A stretch of 64,000 bases of DNA from Lytechinus variegatus. Its lineage: Eukaryota > Echinodermata > Echinoidea > Temnopleuroida > Toxopneustidae. The notes under the pieces are model-generated. The model was not told where the DNA came from, did not search any database, and saw only the letters and a list, made by a program, of their open reading frames with translations. The stretch covers positions 45,720,092-45,784,091 of the forward strand of contig NC_054741.1 in assembly GCF_018143015.1 (NCBI RefSeq), given 5' to 3'. Positions 1-13,500 of the stretch are shown here, one piece after another; the stretch's first letter is position 1, and each line of letters begins with the position of its first letter. Position numbers and translations under genes: made by a program.

Positions 1-458
1 TTAAAAAAATTTCAACATCACATTTATTTTTTATGTATTCTATTGTTTTCTAAATTTCTTATGTATTTCTTTGTTTTTCGACTTTTTGTTTTTTATTGTT
101 TTTTCTATGGAAATTGTCGGGGACATTATTTTGACCATAAAAACGATAAAATTAATTTATTTTTTAAGCAGTAAAAGGAAAAAATAATGAAACATTTATG
201 GATTTTGGCTAAATTTGCATTGGATTTGTAGACAAATTCATGTTATTGGGTAATTTTTGGTCTGCATGCACTTACGAAATGTTGGGTAATTTTGGAACCG
301 CGTACCCGGGGGTCACAATTTTGGTCTAAAAAAATGCGCGAGACTTGAAAGTAAAAAGTCAGCGAGCGATGCGGTCAAAAAAATTTGCGCGGTGGATTTA
401 TCGCGAAAAATGTCAAGGGGGGGGGCTGAATAAGCCCCCCAGTCTTTATAGGGTTAAT
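1..458 (-). mobile_element. TTAA-CCCTA element (piggyBac-like non-autonomous), partial
   Basis: Reverse-complement match to the element at 53651-54303 (shared stretch around GTCGGGGACATTATTTTGAC, then the poly-G and AGTCTTTATAGGGTTAA end). The window edge cuts off the other end. The right end is TAGGG next to TTAA. Confidence 0.75.
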
Positions 459-1561
459 CATAAAAGAATGAATTTTATGCAAATCCTAATGAAGCTCTTT
501 CAAAACATATTGTTGATTTTCACTACTGGGTGAAAAGACTGCTCTTGACGTTAAATCATTTTGGTCGCATTTCATAAGTTGGGTATGCAAAAAGGGTGGC
601 GTATGAACAATTTTCCACACTGTGCAAGGGACAAATTGTTGCTACATCCCAGCATCTTGACCAAATTTATTGAGTAATATCTCATTTTGAAGCTAGAACT
701 ATAGGCTAAATATATTACTATGAATTAGATCAATACAATATCAGGAACAAAAACTATAGCACATTAAGTTTGAAGTAACAGGGGTGGTGGAGCCGGTGGA
801 TGCGGAGCCGGTGGATGCGGTAAATGATAAAATATTAATTAAACCTAATTAACAACTTACTATAATATGTAATATGACTGTTATCCTCATATTTCTGGGC
901 GTTTTAAAGCAGGGAACAACTAAATGTCATAAAAATTTGACAATTTTGAAAATATGCAGCAATTGAATACATGTCTGATCTGCAACCTAATCAATTAGTA
1001 AACCGGAGAGATTTGGTTAATTATCTAATTTGTAATCTTAATTTTTAGCACAAATGTTGTGTATCATTGAAACAAACATTTCTACCCATGATGTTGTTGT
1101 TTTGCCAAGCATATAAATACAGTGACAGGTATTTTGGGGGCAAAAATGTGAAATCAAATACTGTTAATTAATTAGTATAATTAATATGCATACAATAATA
1201 GATAATTATTCGATTTTTGGTACAGATTTAATTATTGATGTTTCAAAATTATAACTGCAATTTACTAGGGTGATCCAATGTTGCATTAACTTTTGACACC
1301 ATTTTATATGCAGCAGGTCAAATTTGAGAAAAACACATTTCAAAATTCACATTTACATTGATGTCTATGTAATAATTAGCTGTTAATTAGTCATTTTAAG
1401 GAGAAAAAAAGGTAGTCGAGACTTAAAACTTTTTCATTATTTAGAGAATGGTAATAGCTATAACATATCAAAAAATAATTTTTTTTACAATTTTTACCCT
1501 GTTCGCGAAATTGGACCACCTTATGACATGCGACCTTTTATCTTTTTCCTATTTACTGCAG
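459..1561. other. Region upstream of the first visible EDEM2 exon
   Basis: AT-rich sequence that probably belongs to the EDEM2 first intron or 5' flank. I looked for an ATG followed by a hydrophobic signal peptide and a splice donor and found none I would support. Two short direct repeats (GGAGCCGGTGGATGCG) occur near 788-818. Confidence 0.5.
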
Positions 1562-4500
1562 GGAAAAGGTCAAGGCAATGTTTCAGTTTGCCTATGATAG
1601 TTACTTGGAGCATGCCTTTCCATACGATGAGCTTCAACCTTTGACCTGTGACGGCACAGATACATGGGGCAGGTAATGTGATTTTTGTCTCACCTGCATA
1701 GCAGAGTGAGACTGTAGGCGCCGCTTTTCCGACAACGGCAGCGTCAACATCAAATCTTAACCTGAGGTTAAGTTTTTTAAATGACATTATAACTTAAAAA
1801 AGTATATTGACCTAGTTCATGAAACTTGGCCATAAAGTTAATCAAGTATTACTGAACATCCTATTAGAGTTTCATGTCACATGACCAAGGTCAAAGGTCA
1901 TTTAGGGTCAATGAACTTAGACCATGTTGGGGAATCAACATCGAAATCTTAACCTGAGGTTAAGGTTTTGAAATGTTATCATAACTTAGAAAATATATGG
2001 ACCTAGTTCATGGAACTTGGACATAAGCTTATTCAAGTATCACCAAACATCCTGCATGAGTTTCACGTCACATGACCAAGGTCAAAGGTTATTTAGGGTC
2101 AATGAACTTTGGCTGAATTGGGGTATCTGTTGAATTCCCGTCATAACTTTGAATGTTTTTGGATCTGATTCATGAAACTTGGACATAATAGTAATCAAGT
2201 ACATGTATCACTGAACATCCTGTGCAAGTTTCAGGTCACATGATCAAGGTCAAAGGTCATTAAGGGTCAATGAACTTTGGCCGAATTGGGGGTATTTGTT
2301 GAATTACCATCATAACTTTGAAAGTATGTTGGTTTAGTTCATAAAACTTGGACATAAGAGTAATCAAGTATCACTGAACATCCTGTGTGCATTTTAGGTC
2401 ACATGACCAAGGTCAATGAACTTTGGCCATAATGGGGTATCTGTTGAATTACCATCATAACTTTGCAAGTTTATTGATCTGACTTTTGAAACTTGATCAT
2501 AAGAGTAATCAAGTATCACTGAATATCCTGTGCAAGTTTCAGGTCACATGATCAAGGTCGAAGGTCATGTGAGGTCAATGAACTTTGGCCACATTGGGGG
2601 TATTTGTTGAATTACCATCCTATCTCTGTAAGTGTATTGGTCTAGTTCATAAAACGTGGAAATAAGAGTAACCAAGTATCACTGAACATCTTGTGTGAGT
2701 TATAGTAGTTTTCAAAGTCAGTACTGCTGCTATGTTGAACTGCGTGATGCAAGTGAGACGGCCAGAGGCATTCCACTTGTTATTTTATATGAACCTTTTT
2801 ATCAATTCATTTTATTTTGAGGCAATATGATAACAATCATGACAAGATTACAATTGAAAGCTAACATGGATAACGCACAAAAAAAGGATACTGTAGTATG
2901 AAATTGAGCACCAGCCAATGCTTGGGGATTACCTAAAAGAATAACAAATGCTATGAGAGGTTCTCCACATTGGCTGATGCCTACATATAATCAAACATGT
3001 GTTAAATAAGAATTATACTTTTGAATAAACTGTCATAATAAGAGAGAAAAAGAAAATCATGGGTATCAAATAAAGCAAGCAACAAAACAAATGGAAATGA
3101 ATCCCAAGTGTAGGGTGGGTGCAAAACTTATTGCAAAAGAAAAACCCCGAGGTAATGACAATAGATACATTAAATAATTGCCTAACTCAAATTTATGGAG
3201 GCTTCTTATCTTTTTAGTACTGTATATTCTTTTGTATGAAATTGAGCACCAGCCAATGCTTGGGGATTACCTAAAAGAATAACAAATGCTATGAGAGGTT
3301 CTCCACATTGGCTGATGCCTACATATAATCAAACATGTGTTAAATAAGAATTATACTTTTGAATAATCTGTCATAATAAGAGAGAAAAAGAAAATCATGG
3401 GTATCAAATAAAGCAAGCAACAAAACAAATGGAAATGAATCCCAAGTGTAGGGTGGGTGCAAAACTTATTGCAAAAGAAAAACCCCAAGGTAATGACAAT
3501 AGATACATTAAATAATTGCCTAACTCAAATTTATGGAGGCTTCTTATCTTTTTAGTACTGTATATTTTTGTTCTCTTTTTCTTGTAACAATACTAATTTG
3601 ATGTTTGTAATCAATTAATAATCTTGAAATAGAATGAATTTTAATTTAATTTGAATTGAAGCAATATTATTTCAGACGAGAAGATGCAAAATATGTTATT
3701 TACATTATCTGTTATATATTCCTTATGGTCCTCAGAGATTTTGACTTATTAGGCAGAGTCACCCATAAGTTATCTTATAATACAAAGTTAAAGGTAAAAG
3801 AAAATATTTGCAGCGAACAATTATTTCATGAGATTGTCTTTAAAATCAAGATTAAATGCCACCATATTATCATAGATCTATATTCTGGTACATTGAAATA
3901 AACTTCTCTTTGTGAAATCATGGAATCTTAGCTGAAAACTGATAATTTTGATGATCACTAATACTGTTTTATTTTTAGTTCATTTTGTCACCATATGATT
4001 TGTGTCTTTATAATACAGCTATTCATTGACTCTTGTTGATGCCCTGGATACACTGGTCATCTTAGGTAACCATACTGAGTTTCAGAGAGTTGCCAATTTA
4101 CTCGTCGATCATCTGTCATTTGAAGATGACCTCAACGTTTCTGTTTTTGAGACCAATATAAGAGGTAAATATGTGATACTTGCAATACATAAGTGCTTAT
4201 ATTGATTTGTGTCAAGTAAGCAAAATTTAAAATGTCATATAGATTACTTATGTTTCATCCGATTTTGATGAAATTTTCAGCATTATGCTTGTTTAATTCT
4301 CTTTTTATCTAAGAACGTATTGTTGCAATGGACTTGTCCTTTAAAAGCACATTATCATCTGTTTTCATGGGGAATGTGACATGCGGATATAAATCGCCCG
4401 GAGTAGAACAAGATTTATGATCAGCAGATGTTATGTAATTTAAATGATGGTAAAGTCATCTCACTTTCCCCGACCTAACAAGTTGCGGGAGGCTAAAAGC

Positions 4501-7500
4501 AGACTTGGTTGAAGGATTTCTTACTGATACACTGTATTTGCTTTCCCATAGAGATCTCTATAAGAGATATTTCCAATTCGTTTCACAAAGTATGGGGTCA
4601 GCAAATAACAATTCACTCCCTATGATTACTTACGCCCATATGACTTTAATTGAGAGGACTAAAGCATATATTGTTTTATATTTTTTTGCAGTGGTAGGTG
4701 GTCTGCTATCCTCCCATCTTCTTTCTCATAGAGCTGGCATGGATGTGCCATCTGGTTGGCCATGTCAAGGTCCACTCTTAGACATGGCTGAGACAGTAGC
4801 AAGGAAACTACTTCCAGGTTAGTATATACACTCATCTGTTTTTTTTTTATTTATTTGTCAAAAATAATAGTATTTTTAAAAATTAAATTTTGTTTCTAAA
4901 GTGTGTTTTCCTATAAGTCCACAGTTTTCTGCGATATGGAAAAGAAAGAATACCAAATTTGAAGAGAACAAAAAATTCATAGAATTTCATGGAAATGCAA
5001 TTTGGCCAAAGGCGCTGCTTTTCCGACGGTGGCGGCATCAACATTGAAATCTTAACCAAGGTTAAGTTTTTGGAATGTCAAAGTATATGGACCTAGTTCA
5101 TGAAACTTAGATATAAGGGTATTCAAGTATTACTGAACATTCTGCCTAATTTCCAGGTCACATGACCAAGGTCAAATGTCATTTAGGGTCATTGAACTTA
5201 AACCATGTTGGGGGAATAATATCGAAATCTTAACCGAGGTAAAGTTTTTGCAATGTCATCGTAACTTAGAAAGTTTATGGATCTAGTTCATGAAACTTGG
5301 ACATAAGAGCAATCAAGTATTCCTGAACATCCTTAGCGAGTTTCAGGTCACATGACCAAGGTCAAAGGTCATTTAGGGTCAGCGAACTTTGGTGATGTTG
5401 CGGGGATTTGTGGAATTCTTATAACTTTAAAACTTTATGGATCTAGTTCATTAAACTTGAACATAAGAGCAACCATGTATCCCTGAATATCCTGTGCACA
5501 TTTCAAGAACATGACTATTAAGGTCAAAGGTCATTTAGGTTTAAACTATCGAATCAAACTTACCAAACAATATGAAGTCACTTTCCCGCTGTTTTATCCT
5601 TCTCTTGATTACTTCAAATCATTTTTCTTGATGTTCATGAGTGCCGTATATCAGAAGTGATATAGAAATTATTCGCCTGAAAGGCTGAAGAGGACATGCA
5701 ATTTATAGTCATATCAAAGACACTATGTGTCAAGGTCAAAGGTCATTTAGGTTTAAACTATTGTATTAAACTGACCGAACAATATGAAGTCACTTTCCTG
5801 CTGTTTTATCCTTCTTGTGATTACTCCAAATCATTTTTCTTGATGTTCACGAGTGCCGTATATCAGAAGTGATATAGAAATTATTCGCCTGAAAGGCTGA
5901 AGAGGACACATAGTTTATATTCATATCAAAGACACTACATGGAAAAGACTACGCACTCAAACTATTTTATATGCAAAATCAATGCCAAGTGTTACGCGAG
6001 CCAGTTAAGTATTCAGTCTTTTCATTGTATAGATTTTGGTTTACCGTTTGTTGACAAATGAACAATTTGTTCTTCTGGTTTTGTTCAAGGCACATAGAAT
6101 TTTTCTATTTTTTTTTTCAAATTTGTCATTGCTTTAAATGATTTCCAAAAAGTAATATCATCAGCAATAATAAATTAGAAATGAATATCAAAAATAAAAA
6201 GAATCATTAAATAAAATAGGTCATATTTCTTCTTTGTTTCACTTTTTATATTAGCCTTTGACACCCCCACTGGCATGCCATACGGCACTGTGAATCTTCT
6301 TCATGGGGTACCCAAAGGAGAGACAGCGGTGTCCTGTACCGCTGGTATTGGTACCTTCATAGTAGAGTTTGGTACCCTGAGCCGACTCACCGGTGACCCT
6401 GTCTTTGAGGAGAAGGCTCTCAGGGCTTTGGATTCACTTTGGGGCTTCAAGTCAGAAGTGGGAATGGTATGTTTCTGTTTTGCAGAGGTGTATTCAAAAC
6501 GCTGTTATTTTCGCGGGATTAATTTTTCGCGCTCGGGTGGCTTCAAACATATTCGCGGGTTTTTAAATTCGCGCTGCTAGGCTGCTGGCCTGGTATAGAC
6601 GGCCGAGCACTGGGTAAAGATCGGCGGGACTGCGGCTATTCGAAGTGCATGGGATCAATCAAACACGGCGATCGACCCAACGTCTTCTCAAAAACTAAAC
6701 AGATCTAAAGTTGAGACTAAACACTCACCAATCAAACAGCAAAAGCAATTTATATTTCAACCAAAATCATAATCTAAATATCGGTCTGCGACTGTTAAAA
6801 AATTATAGCATTGCTTTTAGAAAAAATTCTCGCGATGCACATGATATTGGAGCTCAAGCTTGCTTGCGTAAATTGTGCAATCTCTTTGCCAAAATGATAC
6901 ACGCAATTGAACCGCGGTTCAAAACTTGCATTATAATAGATGCTCATAAATTCGCACTCGCCGATCTTGCCGCGAAATGCGCAAAAATTTCCACACTGCG
7001 AATATTTCCACTTTTACAGTAGTCACAAATTATAGTTATTGTGGATTATTTTTGTTTTGGAAGTTCAATGTTGCTAAAAATTACCATTCCCATCTATTGC
7101 CATAGTGCTATGGTATGAAAACAAAACCAAAATCATGAAAGTCACAACTTGTGCATATGCAGAATAAATTAAAAGAAATCACAAAAATATTTGTATGGAA
7201 GTATTGTCTTAATATTCTCTTAGGTTATACAGTACGTTAATTGAATGTTCAACCTGTTGACATCACTCATGAAACCAGGTCTTATTTCACCAAACGTGAC
7301 TTCCTATTTTTTTATTATTATTTTTTTTGTTAATCATTTCAATTTTGAATATGCCCTTTTAAACATGGACTTAAAGTAAGTTAATGATTTCAAGTTGTGT
7401 AGGCATTAGATGTCAGTCTCGATAAACACTTATCATATTTTTCATGGATAGGTTGGGAATCATGTCAATATCCAGACCGGGAAATGGACCGCTCTAGATT

Positions 7501-10500
7501 CTGGAATAGGTGCAGGAGTTGACTCTTACCTTGAGTACTTAGTGAAAGGGAGCCTTCTTCTGGGAAACCAACAACTCATGGATATGTTTAAAGGTGAGAT
7601 GTGGAATCAGATTCAATTATATACATGTAGTACATGTGCATGTAGTAAAGACCTGAATAGAAAATTTGGTGACAGTAAGTTTTCTGCTTTGATGCATGTA
7701 TGAAGAATTATATCCCCACTAGAATATTCATGAGTATTCTAATTAGTGATAGATCAGTTGATGCTGATATGATTAAACATATATTTTATACTAGGAATAT
7801 CAAATATCTGCCAGAGTTCTGGATATTTCATGGAGGATTGATAATTCCATGTTCCCTTGGCCTGCTAGTCTACAAGCACAGACTCAAAGAATGTGTCAAC
7901 AGTCATGTGTTAACCTGTTGGAGACTAAATCGTATCACTTTAACACATGATTTCCATAGACTCCCACCCGCTTGTATGTGTGCTCAGTCTCCAATGGGTT
8001 AAGTAACACATAACTTCTGAACAGCTCATGCGATCAGTTGGTGTAAAATAGAGATAGGCACTCTCCTCGTTCCTGATGAGGAGAGAAAGGTCTCAACTCT
8101 TTCATCAGAAATGAGAGCTCTAAGATTTGATAAGTGTGGATCATATTGTAACCTTTTATTTACCTTCATTGTAGAATATGAGAAAGTGATCTACCAGTAC
8201 TCCAAGAAAGATGATTGGTATATGTGGGTCAACATGATGAAAGGTCAGGTCACCATGCCAGTCTTTCAGTCTCTAGATGCGTATTGGCCAGGTTTACAGG
8301 TAAGGAAGAATGAGTACAAGTAGGGTGATCGCCCCAAGTGGAAACAATGTTTTGAACCAGATTATGCAAAACATTTACATATGGGTCATTCCCAGGCAGA
8401 TATCTGCCATTAAATATTTCAGAAAAAAATAGGCGAACAAGCATCATCATGTATTATTATTTCAGACCCGAGAGTCTATTATTGTGAAATGTAATGGTCT
8501 ATTTGTATATTTGTCTTTTACACCAGACTTACTTGCTAAGCAGCAGAGCATCTCTGTTCTGGAAGACTGTGTTGGGTACATACGTGAATGGATGCTGCAT
8601 AACAAATTTATGCTAAATGACAGTAAAACAGAATTGCAAGTTATCGGTACATCTAAACAACTGAATAAGCTAGTTTTTGACGGGATATCAGTTGGTAGTT
8701 CAGTCATAGAACCAAATTCTGATGCATGAAATCCTGGAGTATTTTTTGACTCGCAATTGAATATAGAAACGTATATTACTAATGTGTGTAAATCGTCATT
8801 TCATATGATATACAACCTCAGACGTATACGAAAATACTTTGATGATGAAGGCATTGTCCATGCATGTGTTATTAGTAAGCTAGATAGTTGTAACAGTTTG
8901 CTGTATGGGCTCCCCTTGTCTCAAATCGGGGGTCTTCAGCAAGTAAAAATGTGTGTGCATGGCTCATCTGTAGTCAACCTAGATTTTCAAGGATCACCTC
9001 TTTCTTAAAAGATCTGCACTGGCTTCTAGTTTGCCAACAAATATCTTTCAAGATTTTGTTAATTGTATACAAGGCACTAAGTGGCCAACCCCCCAGCTAT
9101 ATTTCTGAGTTTTTACAAAGAAATGTTCACAGACACACTCTCAACCTGCACAGTTCTCATGATTATTTACTCCTTCACATCCCCACTTGTAATACAAAGA
9201 TAACTCTGAGAGATTGTGCTTTCGCCTGCACAGCCAACTTGGTTTCTCGAAAAATATTTAATGGATTTTGAAAATTTTTGGTGTGTAGGTAGATGACACC
9301 AAAATACAGGCTAAGTTAGAATTTGGAGTCCGCAGGTCATAGGTCAAAGCTTATTAAATATGGGAGTTGGTTTCCGTGCAATAACTTGAAAAATATTAAA
9401 TTTATTTTAAAAAAATTTTGTGTAGGTAGAAGACAACAAAATACAGGCTAAGTTTGAATATGGAGTCCGCAGGTCAAAGGTCACAGCTCATAAAATATGC
9501 GAGTTTGTTTCTGCGCGATAAATGTATTTAATGGATTTTAAACAGTTTTGGTGTGTAGGTAGATGAAACCAAAATACAGGCTAATTTTGAATTTGGAGTC
9601 CACCGATCAAAGATCACAGCTCATTAAATATGTGAATTGGTTCAAAGGTCTAAATTATATTGGTTTCTGCATTGATATTAAGTTTAATCATATTGAATGA
9701 ATTTCTGATCGCGTTAAGCGGGGGCATCTGCGTCCTTTGGACACGTCAAATTTCTAGTTATAAATAATTTTGATTTTATGGATGCAATTGTTTATCTGCT
9801 TTACTGTTCATCCAGAGTCTGATAGGGAAGATAGACAGCGGCATGAAAACACTACACAATAATCATCAGGTGTGGCGGCAGCTGGGATTCCTACCAGAGT
9901 TTTACAATATAGTCAACAGTAAGGCAGTTGATAAGCGAGAGGGCTATCCACTCAGGCCAGGTAAGAACTGTACAATGCATGAAGGATTAGAATGGTGGAT
10001 GAATGTAGAAAAGGATTGGAGATTGATGGGTAATATAAAGGGGGCTGTTTCATGAAGCAAATTGACAGTGATTTCACTGGAATTGTTATAAGCTACTAGA
10101 AGTCCTTGCATCAGAGACTCCAATGCCAAGCACCTTCTGATCATGGAGATTCTCCCACCTGGATTCCCTAGCAAACTGGAGACTTCAATTTGATGTGCAT
10201 GAAGTCCCTTGCAGCTGGGGTGCAGGGTTTTGGATGCTCTCTCATGCTATGTCAGGATAATTTTTCAATATATTATGGCACTAAGTAAATAACAATTCAA
10301 TGAATCAAAGAATACATTTTGGCCCTAATAAAACTTCCTTCCATATAAACCCCTCAAAAAAAGTTATGCAACTCAAGATTGAGTGCTAATAAATTTCTTA
10401 GTGTGCCATCATCATATGGAAAAAGTGGTATCATTTGAAAGTATGATTATTCCTCTTTACGATCATGCGTCATTTGGAATGCTAGTGTTATCATGAAATA

Positions 10501-13500
10501 CACAGACATGATAAATATGCAGCAATGTAAAAAAATGAAATGTTGCAAAATTCGTTGCCATGTCATGTTTGAGTTCTGCAACTCAAACTGCAAGTTTGAG
10601 TGCTAATAAATTTCTTAATGTGCCATCATCATGTGTAAAAGTGATATCTTTAGAAAGCATGATTATTCTTCTTTACAATCATGTGTCATTTGTAATGCGA
10701 GTGTTATCATGAAATACACAGTCATGATAACGCAGCAATGTTAGAAATGAAATGTTGCAAAATGCGTCGTTTCCAATAGCGAATTTCCAATTGTTTCGAG
10801 GATGGACCGAGTGCATTCACTGTCACCTGCATGGTGGAAATTCTATAGAAATGGAGACTCTTGTTAAAAATCAATGCATTTTGCAACATTTCACTTCTGA
10901 CTTTTCTCAATGTTCAGGGTGATTGCATATTCCATGATTACATCACAGCAAATGGCATGTCATTGTAAAGAGGAATAATTCAGCTTTCCAATGATATCAG
11001 TTTCATTTTTTATACTTCATTAACCAAAAAGATATCATCCCCAAAACTGAGTTGCAAAACTTTTTTGAGGGGTTTATCATTATTCATGCATGCATATGAA
11101 CTTGATTTGCGATACCTTTATTCATATCAACCAGTGAAGACATATTAAAATACTACCTCACCTTAAAATTGACATTCCCATATCTTGTTTCATCTGTTAG
11201 TTGATGATGATCTCTGGAGTAAGATGGCCATAGCGGGGTGCCAGGCTGTACGCACCAAAAATTAGCACACGGACGCACTGTATAGCTAAAGCATAATGAT
11301 TCCAACATACAAGGGGGTTGATGCTATCTGGCTAGATTGTGCCCTCTTAATTTACCCTCTACTCAACTTGAATATCGGCTTTGATATGAAAATTAAATTC
11401 CAGTTTTTGTCTCACCTGCATAGCAGAGTGAGACTATAGGCGCCGCTTTTCCGACGGCGGCGGCGGCGTCAACATCAAATCTTAACCTGAGGTTAAGTTT
11501 TTGAAATGACATCATAACTTAGAAATTATATGGACCTAGTTCATGAAACTTGGCCATAAGGTTAATCAAGTATTACTGAACATCCTGTTAGAGTTTCATG
11601 TCACATGACCAAGGTCAAAGGTCATTTAGGGTCAATGAACTTTGGCCGAATTGGGGGTATTTGTTGAATTACCATCATAACTTTAAAAGTATGTTGGTCT
11701 AGTTCATAAAACTTGGACATAAGAGTAATCAAGTATCACTGAACATCCTGTGCGCATTTTAGGTCACATGACCAAGATCAAAGGTCAATGAACTTTGGCC
11801 ATAATGGGGTATCTGTTGAATTACCATCATAACTTCGCAAGTTTATTGATCTGACTTTTGAAACTTGGACAGAAGAGTAATCAAGTATCATTGAATATCC
11901 TGTGCAAGTTTCAGGTCACATGATCAAGGTCAAAGGTCATGTGAGGTCAATGAACTTTGGCCACATTGGGGTATTTGTTGAATTACCATCTCTGTAAAGT
12001 GTATTGGTCTAGTTCATAAAAGGTGGAAATAAGAGTAACCATGTATCAATGAACATCTTGTGCAAGTTATAGTAGTTTTCAAAGTCAGCACTGCTGCTAT
12101 GTTGAATTGCGTGATGCAGGTGAGACGGCCAGAGGCATTCCACTTGTTAAAAAGGTGTTTGGGCAGGAAAACACATCCTAAGCGGGAGACACTGCCTGGG
12201 CAGGAGACATTGAATCTTAAGCGGGAGAACGGGCGATTTTGCAAAAATGGGCTCTTGGCAGGAGATCTCCAGCCCAAAGTGGGAGAGTTGGAGTCTCTGT
12301 CTGATTGGCTGATAACAAATTAATCAGTAAAAATAAATGACAAAACTCTTCATGGAATGCTCCCCAGGTAGCTGGATAGAGTGTAGGATCAGGATGAATG
12401 ATGGATGGATTGATAGATAATTGGATTTTTGAAAAGATGTGCTGTGTGAATAGTTAAATAGCTCTGTGGATAGATGGATGAATTGAATGAACAAACAGCT
12501 TGATAAAGGAAGAAATGAATAGATGGGTGAATGAACTGAGGGATTGATGAAGGTATGAACAAGTGGACAAAAAAATACTGGGATGGTGTGGTTTCTGTTC
12601 AAACTCATTTTGAGCTTGCTACAACTATAATTTAAATTTTTCTCTACTCATATTTCATGCTCCTATGTATGTATAGTGCAAAGAATTGATCAGATTGAGC
12701 AACTTGATTTTTAACTTAATCTGACATTTATTAGCTCATAAGATTTCTTTCAAAGTAATGTAGACATGCTCCTGTTTAAGTTGTCTCTTTTTACTCATGC
12801 TTGAAACACTCTACCGTCTGCATCTGTTGCTATGTAATTTCAATAAGTTTTTAACATATCTTAATTTGTCTTTTATTTCTAGAGTTTGTAGAGAGTGTGA
12901 TGTATTTATACCAAGCTACGAAAGATCCTTTCCTACTTCAGATGGGCCGAGATGTGTTAACTTCCATAGAAACTACCAAGACAGAGTGTGGCTATACCAG
13001 TGTAAGCGTCAATTTGAATATAATTTCAAGGTTTCCAAAAATTGTAACATTCAAATTCTGTTTTCTTCGTTAAAGGTAAATGCCAGTTTTGGTAACGATA
13101 TCAAAATGAGTTCTTACAGAATCCAATGAAATGACCACCAAAGTGTCTGTTTGTATAAATAAAGAATATGTGCCAAAGGATTCTGGAAGAAATTTTGTAA
13201 TTGCTGAGAAATTAGCAAATAAGCACAGGATTCGGGTCAAGCGTCGGGCACCACATTCAAAGCAATAATAATACACTGTCCCACGTGCGTTTATCTGTGT
13301 TGGTGATCTTCAGTGTGAATATTTTTCAGCGTAGATTTCAAGATTTCACAAAGTTCAGTTTATGTGACTGTACCAGATCTAGATCCTCGATGATATACTA
13401 ACAATTAAGCCTGGGTTTACAGACTTTCTCATGAAATCAGTGTTTACTGCAACTACTGGCATTTCTCTTTAACATGTCAAAGCTATTCTAAATAGAGAAA

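Noticed and set aside
8111-8323. Standalone small gene starting [10 protein letters not shown]
   Set aside because: Covers EDEM2 exon 8175-8299; the start is intron sequence.
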